A DNA stretch of 64,000 nucleotides from contig JBLNCI010000048.1 of assembly GCA_050260515.1 (NCBI GenBank), positions 62,001 to 126,000 on the forward strand, in the 5' to 3' direction. The position numbers were made by a program, and so were the translations under genes. This DNA is from DATJIG01 sp050260515 (GTDB lineage Bacteria > Pseudomonadota > Alphaproteobacteria > SMXQ01). The notes below the pieces were generated by a model. That model was not told the DNA's origin. It searched no databases and saw only the letters and a program-made list of their open reading frames with translations. Positions 51,786-60,763 of this stretch are shown piece by piece. Position 1 is the first letter of the stretch. Every line of letters begins with the position of its first letter.

Positions 51786-52591
51786 CGACGCGGGCGCTGC
51801 TGGCTGCCGATAAAGTCACCAAGCGCTTCCGTGCTACGGGCCCGGGCGCGCAAACGGTGACGGCGCTCGATGGTGTCAGCCTCGAGCTGCGTCACGGAGA
51901 AACCCTCGCCGTCGTCGGCGAATCAGGATCGGGGAAGTCGACGCTGGCGCGCATCATGCTCGACCTGCTGCGTCCGGACGACGGGCGCGTGCTGTTCGAC
52001 GGCAAGGACGTCGCATCGCTGCGCGGTCGCGACCGCATGCAGTTCCGTCGCGCGGCGCAGATCGTGTTCCAGGACCCCTTCAGCTCGTTGAACCCGCGCC
52101 TCTCGGTCGGCACCATCGTCGGCGAGCCGCTGGCGATCCACAGTATCGGCGATCGCGCCGAGCGTCGGCGCCGTGTCGCGGCGGCCCTCGAAGCCGTGGG
52201 GCTGTCGGCATCCGACGCCGCCCGCGCGCCGCACGCGTTCTCCGGAGGGCAACGGCAGCGCATCGCCATCGCCCGCGCGCTGATCCTGGAGCCGCAAGCG
52301 GTGCTGCTCGACGAGCCGCTCTCGGCTCTGGACGTCACGATCCAGCGGCAGATCCTCACTCTGTTGGCGGAGATCAAGCAGCGACGGAAGCTCACGTATC
52401 TGTTCATCACCCACGACCTGGGCGTGGCGCGGGCGATCGCCGATCGGATCGCCGTGATGCACCGCGGGCGGATCGTCGAACTCGGTCCAACCGAGTCCGT
52501 GTTCACCGCACCCGAGCAGCGGTACACCCGCGAGCTCATCGCGGCGGTGCCCGTGCTCGGCGGGCCCCTCCGCATCGGAGCCCCGCAATGA
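51782..52591 (+). CDS. ABC transporter ATP-binding protein (DppF/OppF type)
   Basis: This 269-residue ATPase starts with GTG, overlapping the previous stop by 4 bp (GTGA). Motifs are Walker A GESGSGKST, FSGGQRQRIAIARAL, Walker B VLLDEPLSALD and THDLGVARAIAD. The end (EQRYTRELIAAVP) is like DppF/OppF. It pairs with the preceding ATPase. Confidence 0.95.
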   Translation: MTTRALLAADKVTKRFRATGPGAQTVTALDGVSLELRHGETLAVVGESGSGKSTLARIMLDLLRPDDGRVLFDGKDVASLRGRDRMQFRRAAQIVFQDPFSSLNPRLSVGTIVGEPLAIHSIGDRAERRRRVAAALEAVGLSASDAARAPHAFSGGQRQRIAIARALILEPQAVLLDEPLSALDVTIQRQILTLLAEIKQRRKLTYLFITHDLGVARAIADRIAVMHRGRIVELGPTESVFTAPEQRYTRELIAAVPVLGGPLRIGAPQ

Positions 52592-53559
52592 GATACGGCG
52601 GCCTCCGCTTCGTTGTATCGCGGCTGGTGCAGACCGTCATCGTGTTGCTTGCGATGTCGTTCGCCGTCTATCTGCTGATCGGGCTCATGCCCGGCGATCC
52701 GATCGACCTCATGATCGCCGGCGATCCGCGGCTCACGCCCGAGGACGCCGCGCGGCTGCGCGCCGTCTACGGCCTCGATCAGCCGCTGTGGTCGCGCTAT
52801 GTCGCCTGGCTCGGCAACGCCGTGTCCGGCGACCTCGGCGCCTCGCGCCTGTTCGCGCGACCGGTGCTGGAGGTGATGGGGCCGTTTTTCATGAACACCT
52901 GCGTCCTGATGGGCCTGAGCTTCGCCCTGTCGGTGGTGATCGCCGTGCCGCTCGGCGTGTGGGCGGCGAAGCGCCCGGGGTCCCTGCTCGATCGCGCCAT
53001 CAATGCATTTGCGTTCACCGGCATTTCGATGCCGGTGTTCTGGCTCGGGCTGATGCTCATCATCCTGTTCTCGGTCGTGCTGAGCTGGCTGCCCGCGTCC
53101 GGGACCGGACGCGGCGGCGACGGCCTGTTCGATGCCGTGCGTCACCTGATGTTGCCGGTGATCACGCTCACCATCCACGAGACCGGCGTGCTCCTGCGCT
53201 ACACGCGGTCCGCCATGATCGAGACCATGCGCCAGGATTTCATCCGTGCCATCCGCGCCAAGGGCGCCTCGGATCGCTGGGTCATGTGGCGCCACGGGCT
53301 GCCGAACGCGATGCTTCCCGTCGTCACCGTGATCGCGCTGTCGTTCGGTCAGCTTTTCTCGGGCGCTCTCGTGACCGAAACGATCTTCGCCTACCCCGGG
53401 ATGGGGCGCATGATCTACGACTCGGTGATGGGCAACGACTTCAACCTGGCGCTGGTCGGACTCCTGCTCGCGACTGCGCTCACCCTCGCCGCCAATCTCG
53501 CCGCCGACCTGCTGTACGCGTGGCTCGATCCGCGCATCCGCCTCGGAGACAGCGCATGA
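52588..53559 (+). CDS. ABC transporter permease (DppB/OppB type)
   Basis: This 323-residue inner-membrane permease has about six membrane helices, the FVVSRLVQTVIVLLAMSFAVYLL start and the cytoplasmic EAA-type loop RQDFIRAIRAKGASDRWVM that contacts the ATPases. It overlaps the DppF-type gene (ATGA) and the next permease by 4 bp each. Confidence 0.95.
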   Translation: MRYGGLRFVVSRLVQTVIVLLAMSFAVYLLIGLMPGDPIDLMIAGDPRLTPEDAARLRAVYGLDQPLWSRYVAWLGNAVSGDLGASRLFARPVLEVMGPFFMNTCVLMGLSFALSVVIAVPLGVWAAKRPGSLLDRAINAFAFTGISMPVFWLGLMLIILFSVVLSWLPASGTGRGGDGLFDAVRHLMLPVITLTIHETGVLLRYTRSAMIETMRQDFIRAIRAKGASDRWVMWRHGLPNAMLPVVTVIALSFGQLFSGALVTETIFAYPGMGRMIYDSVMGNDFNLALVGLLLATALTLAANLAADLLYAWLDPRIRLGDSA

Positions 53560-54446
53560 GCACGCTCCTCCGTCGCTTCACGAACCAGCGTTCCGCCGTC
53601 GCCGCGCTCGCGTTCCTCGTCCTGCTCGCGGCCCTTGCACTCTGCGCGCCGCTCGTCGCGCGCGTCCTCGGCGCCGACATGACCGGCGTCGACCTGTACC
53701 ATCGCTTCGACGGGCCGTCGCTCGCACACCCGCTCGGCACCGACGAGCTTGGCCGCGACGTGCTCGTCCGTCTGCTCTACGGCGCGCAGGTGTCCCTCGC
53801 CGTCGGAGTGATCGGCGCATTGGCAGCATCCGTCGTCGGGACCCTGGTCGGCCTCGCGGCAGGTCTCGCCGGTGGCCGGTTGGACGCCTTCCTGATGCGC
53901 TTCACCGATGGTGTCATCGCGCTACCCCTGCTGCCGCTGCTGATCGTTCTGGCCGCGGCCGACCCGGCAAAGATCGGTCTCTCCGCGAGCTTCGCCCGCG
54001 CGAGCGAGGGCGGCCTGCTGCGCATCAGCATCATCGTCGCGCTGGTCGGCTGGACGACCGTCGCTCGGCTGGTGCGCGGTGCGGCCCTGACATTGCGCGA
54101 GCGCGAGTACGTGCTGGCGGCCGTCGCGCTCGGTGCCTCACGCGTGCGCATTGCGTTTGTCCACATCCTCCCGAACGCCGCGGGACCGATCGTCGCAGCC
54201 ACCGCCCTCGCCGTGGGCAACGTCATCCTTATCGAGTCGGTGCTCAGCTTCCTCGGGCTCGGCATCCAGCCGCCGGCGGCGAGCTGGGGGAACATGCTGA
54301 CCAACGCGCAGGAGATGATGCTGTCCGCGCCCGGGCTCGCGCTGTATCCGGGTCTGCTCATCCTCGCGACCGTCGTCGCCTGCAACGTCGCCGGCGACGG
54401 CATCGAAGCCGCCCTGGATCCGCGCGCGGATACCTCGCGCGGCTGA
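53556..54446 (+). CDS. ABC transporter permease (DppC/OppC type)
   Basis: This 296-residue permease has DELGRDVLVRLLYGAQVSLAVG and the EAA loop REREYVLAAVALGASRVRIAFVHILPN, with the ALPLLPLLIVLAAA helix. It is the last gene of the importer operon. It ends 4 bp before the convergent PhnB-like gene. Confidence 0.95.
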   Translation: MSTLLRRFTNQRSAVAALAFLVLLAALALCAPLVARVLGADMTGVDLYHRFDGPSLAHPLGTDELGRDVLVRLLYGAQVSLAVGVIGALAASVVGTLVGLAAGLAGGRLDAFLMRFTDGVIALPLLPLLIVLAAADPAKIGLSASFARASEGGLLRISIIVALVGWTTVARLVRGAALTLREREYVLAAVALGASRVRIAFVHILPNAAGPIVAATALAVGNVILIESVLSFLGLGIQPPAASWGNMLTNAQEMMLSAPGLALYPGLLILATVVACNVAGDGIEAALDPRADTSRG

Positions 54447-54450
54447 CGCT

Positions 54451-54855
54451 TCACGGCGCCACGTAGACCATCCACGAAACGCCGAAGCGGTCGGCGACCA
54501 TGCCGAAAGACGGCGAGAAGAATGTCTTAGTCAGCGGCATCTGCACCTCGCCACCGTCGGTGAGCGCGTTGAAGAGCCGCTTGGCCTCCGCTTCGTTTGC
54601 CACGGTCAGCGACAGCGAGAAGCCGTCGAACGTGGGCCTTCCCCGGCAACGCCCGTCGGACGCCATGATCGTGGTGTCGCCGATGCGGAGACTCGCGTGC
54701 ATCACCTTGTCGCCGGCGTTCGGCGGCGACATGCCGGGGTCGGGATTGTCCTTGAAGTGCATCAGCGCGAGGAGCTCGGCGCCGACGGTGCGACGGTAGT
54801 ACTCCATCGCCTCCTCGCAGCGGCCATCGAAGAACAGATACGGCTGAACCTGCAT
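54451..54855 (-). CDS. PhnB-like VOC-family protein
   Basis: This 134-residue protein has the VOC/PhnB pattern: QPYLFFDGRCEEAMEYYRRTVGAELL, LRIGDTTIMASDG, and FGMVADRFGVSWMV. Family function is not established beyond the fold. The ATG at 54855 is chosen because GGAGG is six bases away; the ATG two codons upstream is too close to it. It is last in the MoaD-BNR-PhnB run, 22 bp after the BNR gene. Confidence 0.87.
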   Translation of the reverse strand: MQVQPYLFFDGRCEEAMEYYRRTVGAELLALMHFKDNPDPGMSPPNAGDKVMHASLRIGDTTIMASDGRCRGRPTFDGFSLSLTVANEAEAKRLFNALTDGGEVQMPLTKTFFSPSFGMVADRFGVSWMVYVAP

Positions 54856-54877
54856 GGCCATCCTCCCGTGTTGACGT

Positions 54878-55960
54878 TCAAACGCCGGCGAAGCGGACGA
54901 CGGATATCGGTGGCAGCCGCGCCTCGGGCGCTGTCCAAGAATCCCCGCCATCCTCGGTGATCCAGAGGCCGCCGCTCGTCGTCCCGAAGGCAAGGCGCTC
55001 GCCGGTCTCGTCGATGCAGAGGCCGTGCCGCCATGTGAGATCGTAGGCGTGCCGCTGCGGCAGCCCGTTCGTCAGCACGTCGAAGCTCTTGCCGCCGTCG
55101 CGCGTGCGGGCGACGACGACCTTGCCGTCGACCGGAATGCGACGCTCATCCTTGGTGGCCGGAACGAACCAGGCCGTATTGCGGTCCGTCGGGTGCGCCG
55201 CGACAGCGAACCCGAACTTCGACGGCTGGATCGCGGTGATCTCGATCCAATTCGCGCCGCCGTCCTCCGAGCGGAACACGCCCGAGTGGTGCTGGCACCA
55301 GACCACCTCGGGGTGGGCGGGGCAGCGCGCCAGCCGATGGATGTCCTGGGTCATCGGCTCGCCCTCGCGGCCCGGCGGCATGTATTCGTTGCGCATGCCC
55401 TGATTGATGATGGTCCAGGATCTTCCCTCGTCGATGCTGGCCCACACGCCCGCCGTCGACACGCCGACGCGGATGTCCTTCGGGTCGCGCGGATCGATCA
55501 GCACCGAGCTGATCCCCGGTTGCTCACCCCCGGCGACGCCGAACCACTGCTTGCGTTCCGGCATGCGCCAAAGGCTCTCGACCAACTGCCACGACGCTCC
55601 GGCATCGTCCGAGCGAAACAGCCCGCCGGGCATCGTCCCGGCCCACAGCCGGCCGGGCACTCCGCCGGGCTCAAGCACCCAGATCTTGCCGAGCGACCAC
55701 GGATGCGGATCGTCGGGGTCGTCGGGCTTGGCCGGGAACGCGGGGACACTCAATTCGCTCCAGGCGCCAGAGCGGTCGCGGCGCCACAGCTTGGCGCCGA
55801 AGTGCCCGAGGTCGAGCGCTGCGTACAGCCACTCGCCGGTGTCGAGCACCGCCGTCACGGGATCGCCGAGAAAATGCACGGCCGCGATCTCCCAGCCGCC
55901 CGCGCGGCGTCCGACCTCGAACAGCCCCTTGCGGGTCCCGACGTAAAGCATCTCCGCCAT
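54878..55960 (-). CDS. BNR/sialidase-like beta-propeller protein
   Basis: This 360-residue protein has five Asp-box repeats (FRSDDAGASW, WASIDEGRSW, FRSEDGGANW, ARTRDGGKSF, WITEDGGDSW), the mark of sialidase-type or VPS10-like beta-propellers. There is no sialidase active-site arginine triad evident, so sialidase activity should not be assumed. No signal peptide is seen. AGGAG precedes the ATG. It lies 21 bp after the MoaD-like gene, with PhnB-like next. The role is unknown. Confidence 0.87.
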   Translation of the reverse strand: MAEMLYVGTRKGLFEVGRRAGGWEIAAVHFLGDPVTAVLDTGEWLYAALDLGHFGAKLWRRDRSGAWSELSVPAFPAKPDDPDDPHPWSLGKIWVLEPGGVPGRLWAGTMPGGLFRSDDAGASWQLVESLWRMPERKQWFGVAGGEQPGISSVLIDPRDPKDIRVGVSTAGVWASIDEGRSWTIINQGMRNEYMPPGREGEPMTQDIHRLARCPAHPEVVWCQHHSGVFRSEDGGANWIEITAIQPSKFGFAVAAHPTDRNTAWFVPATKDERRIPVDGKVVVARTRDGGKSFDVLTNGLPQRHAYDLTWRHGLCIDETGERLAFGTTSGGLWITEDGGDSWTAPEARLPPISVVRFAGV

Positions 55961-55981
55961 CGCTCGCTCCTTCGCTCCCGG

Positions 55982-56251
55982 TTAGCCGCCGGTCAGCGCC
56001 TGGAAGACGTAGACCTCGTCCTCCCCGGCCACCGGATCGCTCAGCCGCACCCGGTCGCGGATCGGCTGGCCATTGATGAACACGTTCACGTGGCGCCGCA
56101 CCGCGCCCTGATCGTCGAGCACGTACCCGCGCAGCGCCGGACGGTCCCTGAACACCGCCTCGAGCGCCGCGCCTACCGTCGCGCCCTCGACCCGCGTCGT
56201 CGGCGCGGACAGGAACCGCTGCAGAGCGCTCGTGAATGACACCGTCGGCAT
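55982..56251 (-). CDS. MoaD/ThiS-like sulfur-carrier protein
   Basis: This 89-residue protein has the ubiquitin-like pattern VNVFINGQPIRDR and EVYVFQALTGG with a C-terminal Gly-Gly, as in MoaD and ThiS. Such proteins carry sulfur as a thiocarboxylate and need an E1-like activating enzyme, which is not here. Being in an operon with a beta-propeller protein, it probably has a specific partner. AAGGAG precedes the ATG at 56251. It diverges from marR. Confidence 0.9.
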   Translation of the reverse strand: MPTVSFTSALQRFLSAPTTRVEGATVGAALEAVFRDRPALRGYVLDDQGAVRRHVNVFINGQPIRDRVRLSDPVAGEDEVYVFQALTGG

Positions 56252-56260
56252 CGTGGCTCC

Positions 56261-56289
56261 TTGACTAATAAGGTTGGTATCAACATAAT
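56261..56289 (+). promoter_or_regulatory. marR promoter with candidate operator
   Basis: TTGACT (56261-56266) and CATAAT (56284-56289) are 17 bp apart, close to a sigma-70 promoter. The predicted start coincides with the marR ATG at 56296, so marR may be leaderless. GTTG-GTAT-CAAC (56273-56284), a small inverted repeat, lies in the spacer and may be the autoregulatory operator for this gene and the divergent MoaD operon. Confidence 0.6.
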
Positions 56290-56295
56290 ATCAGC

Positions 56296-56769
56296 ATGTC
56301 AACCCGCCCGCTCCCGTACGAGACCACCATCGAGGTGCGCGACCGCTGCCTGTGTCTCCATGTGCAGCGCGCGGCGCGGGCGCTGGCGCGGCGTTTCGAC
56401 GAGGCGCTGCGACCGGTGGGGCTCACCAACGGACAGTTCTCGCTGCTGATGTCGCTGAACAGGCCGGAGCCGCCGACGATCGGCAGCGTGTCAGCCCTGC
56501 TGGCGATGGATCGCACGACGCTGACGGCAAACCTCAAGCCGCTGGAGCGTCGCGGGCTGATCACGATCGCCGTCGACGACAACGACCGACGCAGCCGCCG
56601 TCTGGTGCTGACGACGAAAGGGCGGACGCTGCTCAGCGAGGCAATGCCGATCTGGCGTCGCGAGCATGCCGCGGTCGATGCGCTGTTGGGGACGAGCCCG
56701 GACCGTTTGCGTTCCGATCTCCTCACGCTGTCGGCGCCCGACGGGCCACCGGTGCGGCGCGCGTGGTAG
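56296..56769 (+). CDS. MarR-family transcriptional regulator
   Basis: This 157-residue regulator has a winged helix (NGQFSLLMSLNRPEPPTIGSVSALLAMDRTTLTANLKPLERRGLI) and the wing DDNDRRSRRLVLTTKG. It divergently flanks the MoaD-BNR-PhnB operon and is the likely controller of it, with the palindrome at 56273-56284 as a candidate site. A phenolic or oxidant ligand is typical of the family but unknown here. The gene starts with ATG and has no visible ribosome site, consistent with leaderless translation. Confidence 0.9.
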   Translation: MSTRPLPYETTIEVRDRCLCLHVQRAARALARRFDEALRPVGLTNGQFSLLMSLNRPEPPTIGSVSALLAMDRTTLTANLKPLERRGLITIAVDDNDRRSRRLVLTTKGRTLLSEAMPIWRREHAAVDALLGTSPDRLRSDLLTLSAPDGPPVRRAW

Positions 56770-56779
56770 CGCAGGAGTC

Positions 56780-57616
56780 CTAGCGCGAGAACAGGACCGG
56801 GATCGTCGCGTCGTTGAGCAGGCGGCGCGTCACCCCGCCGAGCACCAGCTCCCGCAGCCGCGAGTGGCCGAAGGCCCCGCACACGATGAGATCGGCGCCG
56901 AACTTCGCCGCCTCATCCATGAGAGTAATGCCGAACCGCTTGTCGGCGGTCTGGACCTGCGCCGCTTCCGCGTTGACGCCGTGCCGCGCGAGGTGGAGCG
57001 CGATGTCTGCGCCCGGCACCTCGCCGTGCCCGCCCAGCCCGACGTCGGGATTGACCGCGACGACCTTGACCTGCTTCGCCATTTGCAGGAGCGGCAGCGC
57101 GTCGTTGACCGCGCGCACGGCGCCACGGCTCGGCGTCCACGCGACGAGGATGCGCTCCCCGACCGTCGGAAAGCTGCCCGCGCGCGGCACGACGATGACC
57201 GGCCTGCCGACGTCGAGGATGACGTACTCCGGCAGCTCCGGCGACGTGCCCGGGTCGAGACGCTCGGGATCGCGCTGGCCGACGACGACGAGATCGACGT
57301 ACCGCGAGTTCAGCAGCACAAGCTCGGGGAGGTTGCCCTCCATGCGCCGCCACTCGGACTTGAGGCTCGCCGCCTCGATGCGGGAGCGGAACGTCCGCTC
57401 CGCCTCGTCGGCCGCCTCCCGCATGTAGCGGTCGTGGGCCTCGACGAGGTCGGGACCGAAATCCGCCTCGGCGTACTGGTGGATGGGCGCGAGAGCGGCA
57501 ACGTACAGGCCGATCAGATGCGCGTCGAACGAACGCGCGAGCCGCGTCGCCACTTCCAGCCGCTCGGCCGACGCCGAGGAGCTGTCCACGTGAACCAACA
57601 TATCCCGGTACGGCAT
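56780..57616 (-). CDS. Tandem-domain universal stress protein
   Basis: This 278-residue protein has two UspA-like domains. The second has the ATP-binding motif GAFGHSRLRELVLGGVTRRLL, while the first (VDLVVVGQRDPERL) lacks the usual glycine-rich loop. Tandem USPs of this type are often induced by low oxygen or stress. I start at the ATG at 57616 (GGGGGG upstream). It is convergent with marR (10 bp) and divergent from manC. Confidence 0.92.
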   Translation of the reverse strand: MPYRDMLVHVDSSSASAERLEVATRLARSFDAHLIGLYVAALAPIHQYAEADFGPDLVEAHDRYMREAADEAERTFRSRIEAASLKSEWRRMEGNLPELVLLNSRYVDLVVVGQRDPERLDPGTSPELPEYVILDVGRPVIVVPRAGSFPTVGERILVAWTPSRGAVRAVNDALPLLQMAKQVKVVAVNPDVGLGGHGEVPGADIALHLARHGVNAEAAQVQTADKRFGITLMDEAAKFGADLIVCGAFGHSRLRELVLGGVTRRLLNDATIPVLFSR

Positions 57617-57854
57617 ACGGCCCCCCACGCCTATCGACCACCGCGCCCGTCTGGCGAGCCATCATGCGGGGTCTTTCCGAGCGTCGCAAGCCCGCCAAGG
57701 CTCTAAAAAAGCGGCATTTGACGGCCGCCGGAGGGTATCTTTCGCCTGCAACGGTCACGGGACACCATGTGACACACGCGCCACGCCGATTGCCTTGGCG
57801 CCATCCGGCGGTTTCCGGTTAGGTACCGATATTCAATGGTGGAGTCATAAAGGC

Positions 57855-59294
57855 ATGGATACTCGGACCCGCGCGCCGCGCATTCACCCGGTGATTCTCG
57901 CCGGCGGTACCGGCAGTCGCCTGTGGCCCCTCTCCCGGGTGCTCTACCCCAAGCAGTTCCTGCCCCTGGCCGGCGAGCGCACGATGCTTCAGGAGACGGC
58001 GCTCCGCTTCAGGGACGGCGACTCCTTCGCTCCGCCCACCATCCTGTGCAACGACGAGCATCGCTTCATCGTCGCCGAGCAGTTGCGCGGCATCGACATG
58101 AAGCCCGACGCGATCATTCTCGAACCGCACGCGCGCTCGACCGCCCCGGCCGCGGCCGTGGCGGCGCTCTGCGTCGCCGAGCGCGATCCGGACGGCCTCA
58201 TCCTGGTGTTGCCCGCCGATCACGTCATCCGCAAGCCGCAAGCATTCGCCGCCGCGGTCGCCCGCGCCGCCAAGGCCGCCGCGAGCGGGCGGCTCGTCAC
58301 CTTCGGCATCAAGCCGAGCTCGCCCGAGACCGGCTACGGCTACATCAAGCAGGGTGCGGCGCTCGCCGGTCACAAGGGCGTGTTCGAAGTGGCGAAGTTC
58401 GTCGAGAAGCCGACGCTCGCCACCGCCAAGCGCTTCCTCGCCGGCGGCGACTACACGTGGAACAGCGGCATCTTCCTGTTCGGCGCGAAGACGTTCCTTG
58501 ATGAGCTCGAGCGCTTCGAACCGGACATGCTGAAGGCCTGCCGCGACGCGATCGCCGCCGCCAAGCACGACCTCGACTTCCTCCGCCTCGACGCCGATGC
58601 GTTCGGACGCATCAAGGGCAACTCCATCGACTATGCGGTGATGGAGCGCACCGACCGCGGTGCCATGGTGCCGGTCGAGATGGCGTGGAGCGACGTGGGC
58701 TCATGGACGGCGCTATGGGAGCTCGGGAAGCAGGACAGCGCGGGCAACGTCCATCTCGGCAACGTCCACACCAGCCAGGTGCAGAACAGTTACGTGCGCA
58801 GCGAAGGACCGCTGCTCACCGTCGTCGGCCTCTCCGACGTGGTCGCCATCGCGACCGGGGACGCCGTCCTGGTGACCTCGCGCGCCTTGAGCCAGGAGGT
58901 GAAGACGCTCGTCGCCGAGCTCGACAAGAAGGGCCGCAGCGAGACCAAGACTCACCCGACCGTCTACCGGCCGTGGGGCAGCTATCAGAGCATCGACGGC
59001 GCCGATGGCTTCCAGGTGAAGCGGATCACCGTCAAGCCGGGACAGAAGCTGTCGCTGCAAAAGCACGCCCATCGCGCCGAGCACTGGGTCGTGGTGAAGG
59101 GCACCGCCCGCATCACCCGCGACAACCAGGTGTTCGAGCTGTTCGCGAACCAATCGACCTACATCCCGCTCGGCGCCGTGCACCGGCTCGAGAACCCGGG
59201 CAACCGGCCGCTGCACCTGATCGAGGTGCAGTCGGGCGACTATCTCGGCGAAGACGACATCGTCCGGCTCGAAGACACCTACGGGCGGAATTGA
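57855..59294 (+). CDS. manC: Mannose-1-phosphate guanylyltransferase/mannose-6-phosphate isomerase
   Basis: This 479-residue bifunctional enzyme makes GDP-mannose for polysaccharide synthesis. The N-terminal nucleotidyltransferase has VILAGGTGSRLWPLSR and the FVEKP motif; the C-terminal cupin has PWGSYQSID, SLQKHAHRAEHWVVVKG and ends near LGEDDIVRLEDTYGR. Both halves are present. The ATG at 57855 follows AAAGG. Its stop overlaps the next start by one base (TGATG), so the two are coupled. Confidence 0.95.
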   Translation: MDTRTRAPRIHPVILAGGTGSRLWPLSRVLYPKQFLPLAGERTMLQETALRFRDGDSFAPPTILCNDEHRFIVAEQLRGIDMKPDAIILEPHARSTAPAAAVAALCVAERDPDGLILVLPADHVIRKPQAFAAAVARAAKAAASGRLVTFGIKPSSPETGYGYIKQGAALAGHKGVFEVAKFVEKPTLATAKRFLAGGDYTWNSGIFLFGAKTFLDELERFEPDMLKACRDAIAAAKHDLDFLRLDADAFGRIKGNSIDYAVMERTDRGAMVPVEMAWSDVGSWTALWELGKQDSAGNVHLGNVHTSQVQNSYVRSEGPLLTVVGLSDVVAIATGDAVLVTSRALSQEVKTLVAELDKKGRSETKTHPTVYRPWGSYQSIDGADGFQVKRITVKPGQKLSLQKHAHRAEHWVVVKGTARITRDNQVFELFANQSTYIPLGAVHRLENPGNRPLHLIEVQSGDYLGEDDIVRLEDTYGRN

Positions 59295-60763
59295 TGCTCG
59301 GCATCGTCCGTGCGCCGGAGCTTGCCCGGCCCGGCCTGACGTGGTTCAACGTGAAGGCGCCGCTGTCGCTCGCCGATCTCGCGGGCCGCCTCGTCATCCT
59401 CGATTTCTGGACGTTCTGCTGCATCAACTGCATGCACGTCCTGAAGACGCTGGCGAAGATCGAGGCGCGGTTCCCCGACACGGTCACCGTCATCGGCGTG
59501 CATTCGCCGAAGTTCAGCGCCGAGAAGGATCCCGCCAACGTCGCCAGGGCGATCGCGCGCTACCGCATCGCCCACCCGGTGATCCACGATCCCGACATGA
59601 CGCTCTGGCACGAGTACGCGATCCGCGCCTGGCCGACGCTGGTGTTCGTGGCACCCGACGGCTCCGTGCTCGGCGCGTCGTCGGGCGAGCCCGACGCCGA
59701 AAAGCTGATCGCCTTCATCGACGAGCAGCTCGCGACCTTCGCCGCGCAGGGCGCCGTCAAGCCGTCGCTCCTTCCGGCCGACCTAGCGCCGGAGGCCCCG
59801 GCATCGCGGCTGCTGTTTCCCGGCAAGGCGAAGCCAGTCCTGCTGCCGAGCGGCGCGCGCGGCTGGGCCGTCGCCGATTCGGGCCACCATCAGGTCGCGC
59901 TGCTGGATGCCCGCGGCCGCGAGGTCGGCCGCTACGGCTCGGGCCATCCCGGGTTCGACGACGGCGGCGCCAAGGCCGCCACGTTCCGCGACCCGCAGGG
60001 GCTCGCCGCCAACGACAGGACGCTCTACGTCGCCGACACCGGAAATCACGCCATCAGGGCCATCGATCTCGCGAGCGGGCGCGTCGAGACCATCGGCGGC
60101 ACCGGGACGCGCGGCCGCATCCTCGGCGCCAGCGCCGAATCGCGGGCGACCGCGCTCGCCTCGCCGTGGGACATCGTGCTGGTGGAGGACGTGCTTGCGT
60201 TCGCCAATGCCGGGACGCACCAGCTCGGCGCGCTCGATCCGCAACGCGGCATCGTCGCGCGGCTGGCCGGCACCGGCGCGGAAGGGATCGAGGACGGCGT
60301 CGCGATGCATGCCGCCATGGCCCAGCCGAGCGGGCTTTCCTACGACGAGGAGAGCGGCCGCATCTTCATCGCCGACAGCGAGACGTCGTCGGTGCGGTTC
60401 CTCCAGCTCGGCGAGACGCCGCAGCTCTCGACCCTGGTCGGCACCGGGCTGTTCGACTTCGGCTACAGGAACGGCGCATTCGGCGAGGCGCGACTGCAGC
60501 ATTGCCTCGGTCTTTCGGTGCGTGGCGACGAGGTCATCGTCGCCGACAGCTACAACGCGCGACTGGCCCTGCTCGATCTCTCCACGGGCGAGGTCGGCGA
60601 CGTCGACGACGGTTTCACCTGCACCGACGCGGTATGCCTTCCGCTTGCGGAGCCTGCGGGAGTGCATCACGATGGCGGGACCCGCCTGTTGGTGAGCGAC
60701 ACCAACAACCACCGTCTCGTGCTCTACGACCGCGATGCCCGCACCACAGCCACCTTCGCCTGA
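59294..60763 (+). CDS. Thioredoxin-like/NHL-repeat protein (NHLRC2-like)
   Basis: This 489-residue protein has an N-terminal thioredoxin fold (FWTFCCINCMHVL near 40-52, with CINC as the CxxC and WPTLVFVAPDG) and a C-terminal beta-propeller of NHL repeats (LYVADTGNHAIR, IFIADSETSSVR, VIVADSYNARLA, LLVSDTNNHRLV). This two-domain layout is that of human NHLRC2 and bacterial homologues; its role is unknown. It overlaps manC by one base and the transaminase by 29 bp, so they are co-transcribed. There is no signal peptide, so it acts in the cytoplasm. Confidence 0.9.
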   Translation: MLGIVRAPELARPGLTWFNVKAPLSLADLAGRLVILDFWTFCCINCMHVLKTLAKIEARFPDTVTVIGVHSPKFSAEKDPANVARAIARYRIAHPVIHDPDMTLWHEYAIRAWPTLVFVAPDGSVLGASSGEPDAEKLIAFIDEQLATFAAQGAVKPSLLPADLAPEAPASRLLFPGKAKPVLLPSGARGWAVADSGHHQVALLDARGREVGRYGSGHPGFDDGGAKAATFRDPQGLAANDRTLYVADTGNHAIRAIDLASGRVETIGGTGTRGRILGASAESRATALASPWDIVLVEDVLAFANAGTHQLGALDPQRGIVARLAGTGAEGIEDGVAMHAAMAQPSGLSYDEESGRIFIADSETSSVRFLQLGETPQLSTLVGTGLFDFGYRNGAFGEARLQHCLGLSVRGDEVIVADSYNARLALLDLSTGEVGDVDDGFTCTDAVCLPLAEPAGVHHDGGTRLLVSDTNNHRLVLYDRDARTTATFA

